Part shown: positions 16,702-25,557 of the stretch, in pieces
Layout of the letters: each line of letters starts with the position of its first letter
Position numbering within the stretch: position 1 is the stretch's first letter
NCBI GenBank assembly: GCA_964399735.1
Contig: CAYNSO010000008.1
Span: 1 to 64,000 of the forward strand
Source of the DNA: Fontivivens sp964399735
GTDB lineage: Bacteria; Zhuqueibacterota; Zhuqueibacteria; Residuimicrobiales; Krinioviventaceae
Direction: 5' to 3'
DNA length: 64,000 nt
Made by a program: the position numbers and the translations under genes
The notes under the pieces: generated by a model
What the model was told of the DNA's origin: nothing
The model's database searches: none
Seen by the model: only the letters and a program-made list of their open reading frames with translations

Positions 16702-17463
16702 ATGAAAGAAGATATTGGCCCGATCATGAAAAACTGGAAATACCTGGTTGATGATATAAATGTTCGCATCATTACGGGACTCGATGGCAAGCCGAAATTA
16801 CAATTACGGCTGGACCTTGGTATTTTGCAAATGGAGCTTGATGGCCGACCGGATGGCAAACGACCGGCGCGTTATGATTCCTATTTAACTTATTATGAGA
16901 AAAAAGCCAACAGTAATACCAAAGGTAATTTTAATTTGACAATTGGTGAATGTATGAAGCTGCAGCAAGAATCGATTCAATACTATCACCGTTATCTTGC
17001 TTTAATGAAACTGGAAGATTTTAAGCGCGTCATTCGTGATACAACCCGTAATTTACAGGTATTTGATTTTGTAGAAAAATTTTCCAATAACAAAGAGATT
17101 GTGTGGAGCTTTCAGCAATACCGGCCTTATGTAATTATGATGAATACCCGCGCGCAGGCATCAATGTATTTAAAAGAAGAAAATTTTGATGAGGCGCTCA
17201 GGCAAATTCGCATGGGGATAATAATAATTGAAAAATTTTATAAAAAATTTGCCAAAAAAAATTTAGAGGATATGTTCGAGTTAGAGTTTTTAAAACAATG
17301 GGCGCGGGAAATTGAAGAAGGGAAACCACTTTCCGATGCAGCACGTTTACAGAAAGAACTGGAAAACGCTGTCTGCGAGGAGGATTATGAACAAGCGGCT
17401 ATACTGCGCGATGAGATCAATTCACTGAAAAGACAAGAGAGCCGAAAGAGTAAATTAGCATAA
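16702..17463 (+). CDS. UvrB/UvrC (UVR) motif-containing protein
   Basis: The 253-residue cytoplasmic protein has a C-terminal UVR motif (LQKELENAVCEEDYEQAAILRDEINSL, about residues 216-242), the helical hairpin through which UvrB and UvrC pair and which also occurs in McsA and Clp proteins. The N-terminal 200 residues are mostly helical and show an IRMGI...FYKKF region. I know no function for this architecture. GGGAGCGTGAAAA precedes the ATG. It follows purQ by 56 bases and may share its transcript. Confidence 0.75.
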   Translation: MKEDIGPIMKNWKYLVDDINVRIITGLDGKPKLQLRLDLGILQMELDGRPDGKRPARYDSYLTYYEKKANSNTKGNFNLTIGECMKLQQESIQYYHRYLALMKLEDFKRVIRDTTRNLQVFDFVEKFSNNKEIVWSFQQYRPYVIMMNTRAQASMYLKEENFDEALRQIRMGIIIIEKFYKKFAKKNLEDMFELEFLKQWAREIEEGKPLSDAARLQKELENAVCEEDYEQAAILRDEINSLKRQESRKSKLA

Positions 17464-17595
17464 CCCCGGTTAACAGAAATTAAAATTGATTGACTGCAAA
17501 TATGGGCTGCTATTTTGTTATCCGGAACTGGTGTAAGCCGGATGTTCAACAAGGTGTTCAATTAACCATTGAGTGAACGGGAGGTAGCTTTGATA

Positions 17596-18621
17596 ATGAA
17601 TAAAAAAATAGCAATTTTAATCGCCGCTAAATTTCATGAAGAAGAAACGACCATACCGCGAGACTATTTTTCAAGTAAAAATGTTAAAGTTGACCTGTTG
17701 GGTCTGGAAAGCGGACCGGTCATGGGGAAAAACAACAAATTTTCACTGGTTCCCGATAAATGCGTTGGCGATGTCGATGTAAAAGATTATGATGGTTTGC
17801 TAATTCCCGGCGGCGGCGCACCGGAACTGATTCGCATCAATGATGCTGCCCTGGAGTTTGTCAGGGCATTTTGGGCGACAGGCCGGCCCGTGGGGACGAT
17901 CTGTCATGGCCCGCAGGTATTGATATCGGCCGGTGTTTTGGATAAAGTGACGCTGACCTGTTATGCCGGAATTCGCGATGATGTTAAAAATGCCGGCGGA
18001 ATTTATGTGGACAAGCCAGTATGTGTAGACGGCCAGTTGATTAGCTCGCGGCAGCCTGGTGATTTGCCGGAATTTAATAAAATGTTTGATAAAGCTTTGT
18101 TTAGCGGCTTTGTACCGGCAGAAGAAAGCGATTTAAAACCGCTGGCAGCATTGGAACTGGCAATAAACCGGGAAAAAGGGGCCCAGGAATTTTATGAAAA
18201 TGCAGCCCTGGTGATGAAAACAGAAGCGCTTGCAAACAAATTCCGTTATTTGGCAACAATTGAAGCCGGCCATTTTGAGCAGTTGTCCGAATTATATACA
18301 AAACTATCAGGTGGTAAACTGCCGGCAATTGATTTGCGATTATCGGAAATCAGTAAAAAGCAGGTAAGCGATACGCTAACATCCGACGAAGCGATTGATT
18401 TGAGTATACAGGCAGAGCAAAAGGCTTTTGACTTTTACCGCCATGCAGCGCTGAAAGCGGTGAATCCTCAAGTGAAGGAAATGTTTGAGTATCTTGCCTC
18501 GGAAGAACTGGAGCATAAGCGTATTTTATTGCTGGATAAAGCCGCTAACCAGGGCGGCCAGGGTCATTTCCAGTGGGCCACCCATTTTGATATTCCTCCC
18601 GGCATGGATGATTTGTGGTAA
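17596..18621 (+). CDS. DJ-1/PfpI-family domain fused to a ferritin-like (rubrerythrin-type) domain
   Basis: Residues 1-172 form a DJ-1/PfpI domain with the nucleophile Cys103 in TICHGPQ and the GLLIPGGGAPE loop. Residues 181-315 form a ferritin-like four-helix domain with ligand pairs: Glu near 193/198, E223-x2-H226 in TIEAGH, Glu274 and E304-x2-H307 in EELEH. PfpI domains act as chaperone, deglycase or protease-like enzymes. Rubrerythrin-type domains reduce peroxide or bind iron. The fusion suggests a role in oxidative or carbonyl stress, which is inference. No rubredoxin domain is present. ATG 17596 or TTG 17590 could be the start, with GGGAGG at 17579-17584. Confidence 0.88.
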   Translation: MNKKIAILIAAKFHEEETTIPRDYFSSKNVKVDLLGLESGPVMGKNNKFSLVPDKCVGDVDVKDYDGLLIPGGGAPELIRINDAALEFVRAFWATGRPVGTICHGPQVLISAGVLDKVTLTCYAGIRDDVKNAGGIYVDKPVCVDGQLISSRQPGDLPEFNKMFDKALFSGFVPAEESDLKPLAALELAINREKGAQEFYENAALVMKTEALANKFRYLATIEAGHFEQLSELYTKLSGGKLPAIDLRLSEISKKQVSDTLTSDEAIDLSIQAEQKAFDFYRHAALKAVNPQVKEMFEYLASEELEHKRILLLDKAANQGGQGHFQWATHFDIPPGMDDLW

Positions 18622-18748
18622 TTTTCGGTATAGCTGTATGGTGTAATTGATGTAAATCAATAAAATGTGATGTAACGCAAGAATAATCGTGTAGAAAAGT
18701 CGTAATTAAGTCACAATTAACAGGTGAAAAAATCGTAAGGAGCGAAAA

Positions 18749-20080
18749 ATGAGAAGAACTGTCGTACTGTTTTCTATGCTTGTGCTGTTATTGGCGGGCG
18801 GAAGTATTGCCCAGTATGCCGACGGAGGGTTGGGATATATGGGACAGGAAGGCGGTTTGATGATGGGTGGAGTTGGTATGGCCGTGATTGATGAGGAAGG
18901 CGGTAAGGAGACCTATTTTACCCTGAATTTCAGACCGGAATTGGCTTTTGGAAAACTTGGACTTGGATTAAATGTAAACCTGTTGTTTAATGCAGAAAAT
19001 GGCGATATCCGCGAGCAGGATTGGGATCAGAGTTATGATTATTTCCGTATTATTCGTTATATTCGCTGGGGCCAAAAGTTCGACCCGGTTTATGCCAGAG
19101 TTGGAACCCTGGATGCCGCACGTTTGGGGCATGGTTTTATTGTAAACTATTATACCAATGAAGCTTCTTATGATAACCGCAAGATCGGGTTGGCGTTTGA
19201 CATGGATTTTGGTAAATTCGGCTTTGAAACAATAACCAGCAATTTGGGGCGCTCTGAATTGATTGCCGGCCGCGCTTATTTTCGTCCTTTGACCGGAGTA
19301 GTCGATATACCCATCATCAAGAATTTTGCCATGGGCGCTTCTTATGCGCGTGATTTTGACCCGGACGCTTCAACCGATAGCGATGACGCCGCTTCTGTTA
19401 TAGGTTTGGATGCGGAATTGCCGTTGTTCAAAAGCGGCATGTTGAATTCAATGTTGTATTATGATTGGGCGCAGATTTCCGGTTTCAGCTCTATCGACAA
19501 CGCTTCCAATACGTATGGCAGCGGTCAGGCGGTTGGTGTTATGGTAACTTTGGGCAATCTGGCCGGGTTATTAGATCTTTCTGCCAAGTTGGAACGGCGT
19601 TGGCTGGGGAAAGAGTTTGAACCATCCTTCTTTAATGCTTTTTATGAAGTGCAGCGTTACCAGTCCACCGGGATGCATAAAATTGATTATATAAAGAGCA
19701 TTACTGACGATACCAAAGGCGTATTTGGTGAATTGATGGGTAATGTTTTGGGTAATAAACTCCGCCTGCTGGGTATGTTCAGCCGTCTGGATGATACCAA
19801 AAATAGCGGTATTTTACATTTTGCCGCCGATGCTCCGGATGCAATCCCCACCATTGCAGCTCATGCAACTTATGATAAAATGGGCATTGAAACCGCAGAA
19901 GACGTATTTACTCTGGATAACCGCAGTGTTGCCCGGGTTGGCCTTGGTTACAAAATCAAGCCGTACCTGATCCTTTATATGGATTATATCTGGACCTATG
20001 TTGAAACCTCTCCCAATTCGCAGGAATACAAGCCGCAGGAGAGAATTGAACCCAAACTGGTATTTTCACACCAGTTTTAA
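18749..20080 (+). CDS. Outer-membrane porin-like beta-barrel
   Basis: The 443-residue product has a signal peptide (cleavage after SIAQ, about residue 22), alternating amphipathic strands throughout and a C-terminal phenylalanine (VFSHQF). GPs such as YIRWGQKFDPVYARVGTLDAARLGHGFIVNYYTN suggest a barrel of 14-18 strands. No family name can be assigned with certainty. A good site AAGGAG lies 9 bases before the ATG. It is followed by a strong terminator and is probably monocistronic. Confidence 0.8.
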   Translation: MRRTVVLFSMLVLLLAGGSIAQYADGGLGYMGQEGGLMMGGVGMAVIDEEGGKETYFTLNFRPELAFGKLGLGLNVNLLFNAENGDIREQDWDQSYDYFRIIRYIRWGQKFDPVYARVGTLDAARLGHGFIVNYYTNEASYDNRKIGLAFDMDFGKFGFETITSNLGRSELIAGRAYFRPLTGVVDIPIIKNFAMGASYARDFDPDASTDSDDAASVIGLDAELPLFKSGMLNSMLYYDWAQISGFSSIDNASNTYGSGQAVGVMVTLGNLAGLLDLSAKLERRWLGKEFEPSFFNAFYEVQRYQSTGMHKIDYIKSITDDTKGVFGELMGNVLGNKLRLLGMFSRLDDTKNSGILHFAADAPDAIPTIAAHATYDKMGIETAEDVFTLDNRSVARVGLGYKIKPYLILYMDYIWTYVETSPNSQEYKPQERIEPKLVFSHQF

Positions 20081-20090
20081 AAGTGACGTA

Positions 20091-20125
20091 TGGTTGTCCG
20101 GGATTTTTACCCGGACAACCATTTT
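20091..20125 (+). terminator. Rho-independent terminator after the porin-like gene
   Basis: TGGTTGTCCGGG (20091-20102) and CCCGGACAACCA (20110-20121) form a perfect 12-bp stem with a 7-base loop, followed by TTTT. Confidence 0.9.
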
Positions 20126-20194
20126 ACCCGGGCAGGGGGAAAAGAGTTAAAATATATCTGAAAAACTGTGTTGCTGTTAGATTAATACATTGAA

Positions 20195-20947
20195 ATGAAA
20201 GTTAATAGAAAGAAACCATTCATTCCAGAGTCCATAGTCAAATTACCGGGTTTGCTATGGAGATCGGCGCTTGATTTTGTCTACCCGCCGCTTTGCCTGC
20301 TTTGCCATAGCCGGCTGAGTGCGAGCACAGAATTTTTATGTTCCTCGTGTGAGGAGTCATTACAAATGCTCAGGGCTCCCTTTATGACGGTCGGTGAGTT
20401 GAGTCTTTTATCCAATTTACCGCATTGGTTTGAAGCCTCGCTGGCGGTTTATCAATATGATAAACAAGTGCAAAACCTGATTCATTTATTCAAATATCGT
20501 AAAACCCCGCAGCTGGCAAAATTGTTTGGCAAGGCAATGAGCCGGGTGATAGATTGTGAACCGGAAATGCCATCTATTGATTTCATAACACCTGTGCCCT
20601 TGCATCCCTCCCGGTATCGAGAGCGGGGCTATAACCAGTCCGCTTTGCTGGCGCAGGAAATTTCGCGTCACAGCGGATTACCGGTAAAAGAGATATTAAA
20701 GCGCCATATCTTCACCAGTCAGCAGGCCAGTAAAGATCGTTATGCACGGATGAAAAATGTGCTGGGCGCTTTTTCAATAAAAGAGAATAAAATTATGCAA
20801 AATGCCAGTATTGCGCTGGTAGATGATGTGGTAACAACCGGCAGCACCATGAACGAATGCGCCCGGGTGTTGTGTGCAGCAGGCGCGCGCCGGGTAATTG
20901 CTGTTTCTGTAACCCGCATTAGCAGGGAGGCAAATATGTTTGTTTGA
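20195..20947 (+). CDS. ComF-family phosphoribosyltransferase-like protein
   Basis: The 250-residue protein has an N-terminal zinc-binding group (CLLCHSRL, then CSSCEESL, about residues 34-60) and a C-terminal PRPP-binding loop (IALVDDVVTTGSTMNECARVL, about 207-227). PVPLHPSRYRERGYNQS is a conserved block of the ComF/GntX group. ComF proteins act in DNA uptake in some bacteria, but in most their role is unproven. The start ATG lacks a strong ribosome binding site. The gene lies between two terminators and is probably its own unit. Confidence 0.9.
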   Translation: MKVNRKKPFIPESIVKLPGLLWRSALDFVYPPLCLLCHSRLSASTEFLCSSCEESLQMLRAPFMTVGELSLLSNLPHWFEASLAVYQYDKQVQNLIHLFKYRKTPQLAKLFGKAMSRVIDCEPEMPSIDFITPVPLHPSRYRERGYNQSALLAQEISRHSGLPVKEILKRHIFTSQQASKDRYARMKNVLGAFSIKENKIMQNASIALVDDVVTTGSTMNECARVLCAAGARRVIAVSVTRISREANMFV

Positions 20948-20966
20948 CCGGTTATACCGGTCTTTA
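20946..20966 (+). terminator. Terminator after comF-like gene
   Basis: GACCGGT (20946-20952), loop TAT, ACCGGTC (20956-20962), then TTTATAT. The stem starts inside the stop codon of the gene. Confidence 0.75.
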
Positions 20967-21041
20967 TATAGTTGAAATGTAAAAATTCCGCCCAAAATAT
21001 TGCTGCAAGTGGTTATCTGCCGGTATCACATAGAATAATTC

Positions 21042-21070
21042 TTGACATTTTATTGAAATATCAGTATTTT
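21042..21070 (+). promoter_or_regulatory. Housekeeping-type promoter before fba
   Basis: TTGACA (21042-21047), a 17-base spacer and TATTTT (21065-21070). The start of fba is about 70 bases further on. Confidence 0.55.
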
Positions 21071-21138
21071 TATAAACTTGTTTCTAAAGCTTGAAATATA
21101 AAGTCACAATAAAAATCTAGTTTGTGAAGGGAAAATAA

Positions 21139-22065
21139 ATGCCAAAAGTAAGCACAAAACCTCTGTTTGATAAAGCCTATGGCGGCGGTTACGCCATTGG
21201 GGCTTTTAATGTAAACAATATGGAAATTATTCAAGGAATTGTAGAAGCTGCAGAAGAAGAAAAGGCGCCGATCATTTTGCAAATTTCCAAAGGAGCGCGG
21301 CAATATGCGCGTCACGAATACCTGATGAAGTTAATTGAAGCAGCTCTGGAGATCAGCGATTTGCCGATAGCTGTTCACCTGGATCATGGCGACAGTTTTG
21401 AATTATGCAAATCCTGTATTGATGGCGGTTTTACATCGGTTATGATTGACGGTTCACATTTGCCCTTTGAAGAAAATATAGCGCTGGTAAAAAAAGTTGT
21501 AGATTATGCCCATCCGCGCGGTATTCCGGTTGAAGCCGAGCTTGGCCGTTTAGCCGGTGTTGAGGAACATGTCAGCGTTTCCGAGTTGGACGCTATCTAT
21601 ACCAATCCCAAAGAAGCCAAAGAGTATGTCGAGCGTACCGGCTGTGATTCGTTGGCAGTGGCAATTGGCACCAGTCATGGCGCTTACAAATTCAAAACCG
21701 AGCCCAAGCTGGATTTTGAACGATTAAAACAGATTGAAGAAGCATTACCCGGATTTCCATTGGTGTTGCATGGCGCTTCATCTGTATTGCAGGAATTTGT
21801 CGACCTGTGCAATCAATATGGCGGTAAATTACCCGGCGCCAAAGGTGTGCCGGAGGATATGATCAAGCAAGCCGTGCAGGGAGCTGTATGTAAAGTAAAT
21901 ATTGACACAGATTTACGTCTTGCTATGACCGCGTCGATTCGCAAAGCCTTTGCCGAAGACCCGACCAATTTTGATCCGCGCAAATATTTAAGCCCGGCCC
22001 GTGATGCGATCAAGGCTATGGTAAAACATAAATTACATATTTTAGGTGTAAACGGTAAAATATAA
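21139..22065 (+). CDS. fba: Class II fructose-bisphosphate aldolase
   Basis: It splits fructose 1,6-bisphosphate into two triose phosphates using zinc. The 308-residue protein has the zinc and catalytic motifs in order: AVHLDHGDSFE (Asp and His, about residues 79-88), EAELGR (about 134), AIGTSHGAYKF (about 175) and VLHGASS (about 212). KVNIDTDLR completes the active site. GAAGGGAAAATAA precedes the ATG. gap follows after 31 bases, then tpiA, so three consecutive triose-phosphate steps are encoded together. Confidence 0.96.
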   Translation: MPKVSTKPLFDKAYGGGYAIGAFNVNNMEIIQGIVEAAEEEKAPIILQISKGARQYARHEYLMKLIEAALEISDLPIAVHLDHGDSFELCKSCIDGGFTSVMIDGSHLPFEENIALVKKVVDYAHPRGIPVEAELGRLAGVEEHVSVSELDAIYTNPKEAKEYVERTGCDSLAVAIGTSHGAYKFKTEPKLDFERLKQIEEALPGFPLVLHGASSVLQEFVDLCNQYGGKLPGAKGVPEDMIKQAVQGAVCKVNIDTDLRLAMTASIRKAFAEDPTNFDPRKYLSPARDAIKAMVKHKLHILGVNGKI

Positions 22066-22096
22066 ATAAAAAAATTATTGATAGAGGAGAAATAAA

Positions 22097-23104
22097 ATGG
22101 CAATCAAAGTTGCAATTAATGGTTTCGGACGTATTGGTCGTCTGGTATTTCGTAATATTATGGAAAAAGGCAATATTGAGGTCGTACAGATCAATGATTT
22201 AACCAATGCCAAAACCCTGGCGCATTTGCTGAAATATGATTCGGTTCATGGAGTTTATAATAAAAATATCTCTGTCGATGGCGATTGTATTGTTGTTGAC
22301 GGCAAAAAAATTAAGGTATCGGCAGAAAAGGACCCGGCTGCGTTGCCGTGGGGTGAGCTCAAGGTTGATGTAGTTGTCGAGTCTACCGGTGTATTCAGAA
22401 GCCGTGAAGCAGTAGCCAAGCATTTAACCGCCGGCGCCAAAAAAGCTATTTTGACCGTACCGGCCAAGGATGAAATTGACGCCACTATCGTTTTGGGTGT
22501 GAATGACAGCGCATTAAAGCCGGAACATCAGATCGTTTCTAACGCATCCTGCACCACCAACTGTCTCGCTCCGGTTGTCAAAGTTTTGCATGATAAATTT
22601 GGTATTGAAAGCGGCTTGATGACTACTGTGCACTCTTATACCAATGATCAGATGGTTTTGGATTTGCCGCATTCCGATCTGCGTCGCGCCCGCGCTGCTG
22701 CAGTATCCATTATTCCGACGACTACCGGCGCCGCCAAGGCAGTTGGCAAAGTCATTCCTGAATTAAAAGGCAAGTTGGATGGATTTGCAATGCGCGTGCC
22801 AACCCCGGATGGTTCTGTTGTTGATTTGACTGCAATATTAAAAACCGAAGTGACCAAAGAAGACATTAATGCGGCGATGAAAGCGGCAGCAGAAGGCCCG
22901 ATGAAGGGTATTCTGGAATACACGGAAGATCCGATTGTTTCTATCGACATCGTTCACAACCCGGCTTCATCAGTCTTTGATTCCCTTAGCACCATGGTTA
23001 TGGGCGGCACAGGGAAATTTGTCAAAGTTGTATCCTGGTATGATAATGAATGGGGTTATTCTTGCCGTGTTGTTGACCTGCTGGTTAAAATGGCGTCATT
23101 ATAA
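22097..23104 (+). CDS. gap: Glyceraldehyde-3-phosphate dehydrogenase
   Basis: It oxidises glyceraldehyde 3-phosphate with NAD and phosphate. In the 335-residue protein the Rossmann motif INGFGRIGR is at the N-terminus, the catalytic Cys lies in SNASCTTNCLAP (about residue 154) and His is in the HSYT segment. The C-terminal WYDNEWGYSCRVVDL is the family signature. GAGGAG lies 8 bases upstream. It is part of the fba-gap-tpiA cluster. Confidence 0.97.
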   Translation: MAIKVAINGFGRIGRLVFRNIMEKGNIEVVQINDLTNAKTLAHLLKYDSVHGVYNKNISVDGDCIVVDGKKIKVSAEKDPAALPWGELKVDVVVESTGVFRSREAVAKHLTAGAKKAILTVPAKDEIDATIVLGVNDSALKPEHQIVSNASCTTNCLAPVVKVLHDKFGIESGLMTTVHSYTNDQMVLDLPHSDLRRARAAAVSIIPTTTGAAKAVGKVIPELKGKLDGFAMRVPTPDGSVVDLTAILKTEVTKEDINAAMKAAAEGPMKGILEYTEDPIVSIDIVHNPASSVFDSLSTMVMGGTGKFVKVVSWYDNEWGYSCRVVDLLVKMASL

Positions 23105-23151
23105 TAGCGGGAACTTTTCGTTACTTGAAATGTAAAATTATTTAAACAAAA

Positions 23152-23171
23152 GGGCCGGTTAATGCCGGCCC
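23152..23171 (+). terminator. Hairpin between gap and tpiA
   Basis: GGGCCGG (23152-23158) and CCGGCCC (23165-23171) form a 7-bp GC stem with loop TTAATG. An AT-rich stretch follows without a clean T-run. It may weaken read-through or protect the gap mRNA 3' end. Confidence 0.5.
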
Positions 23172-23194
23172 GATATTTATTAATAAAGGTTATT

Positions 23195-23941
23195 ATGAGA
23201 AAACGGATTATTGCGGGCAACTGGAAAATGAATAAAACTGTGGTTGAAGCAATTCAACTTGCAGAAGAAATTAAAGACAAATACAACAAGTTTGATGTGG
23301 ATGTGGTATTGTGCCCGCCATACCCGGACTTGTATGCTGTTCACCAGGTGATCAAAGATACCCCTGTTGCATTAGGCGCTCAAAATGTTCATTGGGAAGA
23401 TATGGGCGCATTTACCGGCGAAGTTTGTGCACACATGCTTAAAGAGGTTGGTTGTCAGTTTGTTATTATTGGCCATTCCGAAAGACGTCAATATTTTCAT
23501 GAAACTGACGAGACGGTCAATAAAAGAGTGAAAAAGGCATTGAGTAGCGGATTGACGCCGATCATTTGTGTTGGCGAGGTTCTTGAGGAACGTGAGAGCG
23601 GCAAAACCGAACAGGTTGTTGAAACCCAGGTACGCGGCGCTCTGGCTGGAATTAGCAAGCAGGAAGCGGCAAATATAGTTATAGCCTATGAACCGGTATG
23701 GGCTATTGGTACAGGCAAGGTAGCAACTCCTGAACAAGCTCAGCAGGTACACAAGATGATTCGCACTTTGTTAGTGGAATTATACGATGCGGCATTTGCC
23801 GATTCGATCAGAATTCAGTACGGCGGCAGTATGAAAGCGGAAAATGCCAAAGAATTGTTGCAACAACCGGATATTGATGGCGGATTAATAGGCGGCGCCT
23901 CATTAAAAGCAGATTCTTTTTTGGGAATTGTAAACGCCTGA
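23195..23941 (+). CDS. tpiA: Triosephosphate isomerase
   Basis: It interconverts the two triose phosphates. The 248-residue protein starts RKRIIAGNWKMNKT with catalytic Lys; His is in IIGHSERR (about residue 96), Glu in AYEPVWAIGTGK (about 167) and the phosphate loop is YGGSMK. I chose ATG 23195, which has AAAGG 8 bases upstream; an in-frame ATG at 23162 lies inside a hairpin. Length is standard. Confidence 0.97.
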   Translation: MRKRIIAGNWKMNKTVVEAIQLAEEIKDKYNKFDVDVVLCPPYPDLYAVHQVIKDTPVALGAQNVHWEDMGAFTGEVCAHMLKEVGCQFVIIGHSERRQYFHETDETVNKRVKKALSSGLTPIICVGEVLEERESGKTEQVVETQVRGALAGISKQEAANIVIAYEPVWAIGTGKVATPEQAQQVHKMIRTLLVELYDAAFADSIRIQYGGSMKAENAKELLQQPDIDGGLIGGASLKADSFLGIVNA

Positions 23942-23975
23942 AAGAATGAAAAACATTTTGAAAGGTTAAAAAGTA

Positions 23976-24344
23976 ATGTATAATGTTTTAATATTTTTAT
24001 TTGTCATTGTTGCGGTTTTGCTGGTATTTGTAATTCTAATTCAATCTGGCAAAGGCGGCGGTTTAGCCGGAACGTTTGGCGGCGGTGCAGATACGATGGG
24101 AACATTTTTCGGCGGTCGGGGTTCAGCTCCATTTTTGACCCGTATAACCACAATCCTGGCAACGTTATTTATGTTTATTGCTTTATTGCTGGGAATGGTA
24201 ACAAAAGGCAGTGTAGATAACCGTAGTGTTGTTGAAAGAGAACGGGAGCGGCAAATGGCATCGCCGGCGCGCACACTGCCGGAAGCTGCAACTCCAGTAG
24301 AAACAGGGTCAGAAGGGAATTTAAACCCGGAACCTGTCAATTAA
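23976..24344 (+). CDS. secG: Preprotein translocase subunit SecG
   Basis: This small inner-membrane protein of the Sec translocon has 122 residues with two hydrophobic segments (about 3-21 and 54-74) separated by the typical glycine-rich loop (QSGKGGGLAGTFGGGADTMGTFFGGRG). The C-terminal tail (about 80-122) is hydrophilic and Pro/Glu-rich. It follows tpiA by 35 bases, a common neighbourhood, and is directly followed by tRNA-Leu. Confidence 0.95.
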   Translation: MYNVLIFLFVIVAVLLVFVILIQSGKGGGLAGTFGGGADTMGTFFGGRGSAPFLTRITTILATLFMFIALLLGMVTKGSVDNRSVVERERERQMASPARTLPEAATPVETGSEGNLNPEPVN

Positions 24345-24352
24345 AAAACAAA

Positions 24353-24435
24353 GCCGAAGTGGTGGAATTGGTAGACACGCTATCTTGAGGGGGTAGTGCC
24401 TGTCCGGCGTGCGGGTTCAAATCCCGCCTTCGGCA
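24353..24435 (+). tRNA. tRNA-Leu (anticodon GAG)
   Basis: The acceptor arms GCCGAAG and CTTCGGC pair perfectly. The anticodon stem CTATC/GGTAG encloses TTGAGGG, giving GAG. The long variable arm (TGCCTGTCCGGCGT) is that of a class II tRNA, and the T arm is GCGGG-TTCAAAT-CCCGC. The discriminator is A, and CCA is not encoded. It sits 8 bases after the secG stop and may be cut from the same transcript. Confidence 0.96.
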
Positions 24436-24477
24436 CTTGTTAATAAAAGTAAGGGTAACAAAAAAGGGAAAAGATCA

Positions 24478-25503
24478 ATGTTTAGAAAAAGTATAATTTT
24501 CGGATTTATAGTAGTTGTTTTATTTTGTATGGTTAGCGGTTCACTGGCTCAGGATTTACAGCAACAGTACAATGACAAGCTGCGTGAAGCCAATGAAGTT
24601 CGCGCAAAAATGGGCCAGGAAGGCATAACCAAAGATGAATATGACAATTTGTTAAAGACCTATGAAAGTCTGCAACAAGAAATAAAAGCGTTGAATGCAA
24701 AAATCAGTTCGGATGTTGAACTGACCGAAAGAATTAACAATGCAAAACGCGCTTATAATGACGGTAACACTTTGTTTAAAAAAGGTCAGTATGATGAAGC
24801 TTTGGCTGCTTATGATAAAGCGATCAGCCTGGACGACGGTTATTCCAAAGCATATTATGGTAAGGGATTAACATTTGTCAAGCAAAGAAAGTTAGATGAA
24901 GCAATCGAGGTATTTAAAAAAGCAGTAGAAATAGATCCTTCATACGACCGGGCTTATTCTGCATTAGGTTCTGCTAATAAAGATAAAAAGAATTTTACCG
25001 AGTCGATTGCTGCATACCAAAAAGCGATGGAAATAAATCAAAAGGATGAGACTATCGTCTATAATCTTGCTTTGGTTTATAATGATATGAAAGACAATGC
25101 CAATGCTATAAAATATTTCCGCATGGCAACACAAATTAACCCGGAATATTACAAGGCATTTACAATGCTTGGCGAAGCGTTCATGAATAATGGCGACCTT
25201 GAACAGGCAGTGATGGCTCTGGAAAATGCCCTGGCGATTAAAGAAGATTATGATCGCGCTAATTTTCAGTTGGCAACAGTAAATAACAAGCTGGGCGAAT
25301 ATGCCGCAGCTTTGGCGGCTGCTGAAAAATGTCTATTAAAACCGGGAAGTTATAAAGGTGGAGCAAATTTTGAAGCCGGTATAGCCAGCAAACAGCTGGG
25401 TAATAATGCCAAAGCCAAAGAATATTTTGAAGCCGCAGCCAAAGACAGCCGTTGGCGAAAGAATGCACAATACGAAATTGATTTGCTCGCTAAAGCTCAA
25501 TAA
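24478..25503 (+). CDS. Exported TPR-repeat protein
   Basis: The 341-residue product has a signal peptide (MFRKSIIFGFIVVVLFCMVSG, cleavage near SLAQ), a coiled-coil-like segment (about 25-75) and about seven tetratricopeptide repeats (about 80-340; for example YNDGNTLFKKGQYDEALAAYDKAI). TPR proteins serve as scaffolds for protein contacts, probably in the periplasm here; the partner is unknown. The frame is open into the tRNA gene, but the start is ATG 24478, with AAGGGA upstream. A strong terminator follows. Confidence 0.85.
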   Translation: MFRKSIIFGFIVVVLFCMVSGSLAQDLQQQYNDKLREANEVRAKMGQEGITKDEYDNLLKTYESLQQEIKALNAKISSDVELTERINNAKRAYNDGNTLFKKGQYDEALAAYDKAISLDDGYSKAYYGKGLTFVKQRKLDEAIEVFKKAVEIDPSYDRAYSALGSANKDKKNFTESIAAYQKAMEINQKDETIVYNLALVYNDMKDNANAIKYFRMATQINPEYYKAFTMLGEAFMNNGDLEQAVMALENALAIKEDYDRANFQLATVNNKLGEYAAALAAAEKCLLKPGSYKGGANFEAGIASKQLGNNAKAKEYFEAAAKDSRWRKNAQYEIDLLAKAQ

Positions 25504-25509
25504 TCGCAT

Positions 25510-25540
25510 AAAAAAGCCTGCCCAGGAGCAGGCTTTTTTT
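25510..25540 (+). terminator. Rho-independent terminator after the TPR gene
   Basis: AGCCTGC (25515-25521), loop CCAGGA, GCAGGCT (25528-25534) and a run of seven T. An A-run before the stem makes it bidirectional in form. Confidence 0.92.
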
Positions 25541-25557
25541 AATACAGGAGTATTGAT

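Noticed and set aside
24409..24477. Upstream extension of the TPR protein
   Set aside because: The extension begins inside tRNA-Leu; the ATG at 24478 has a good ribosome binding site and a proper signal peptide.
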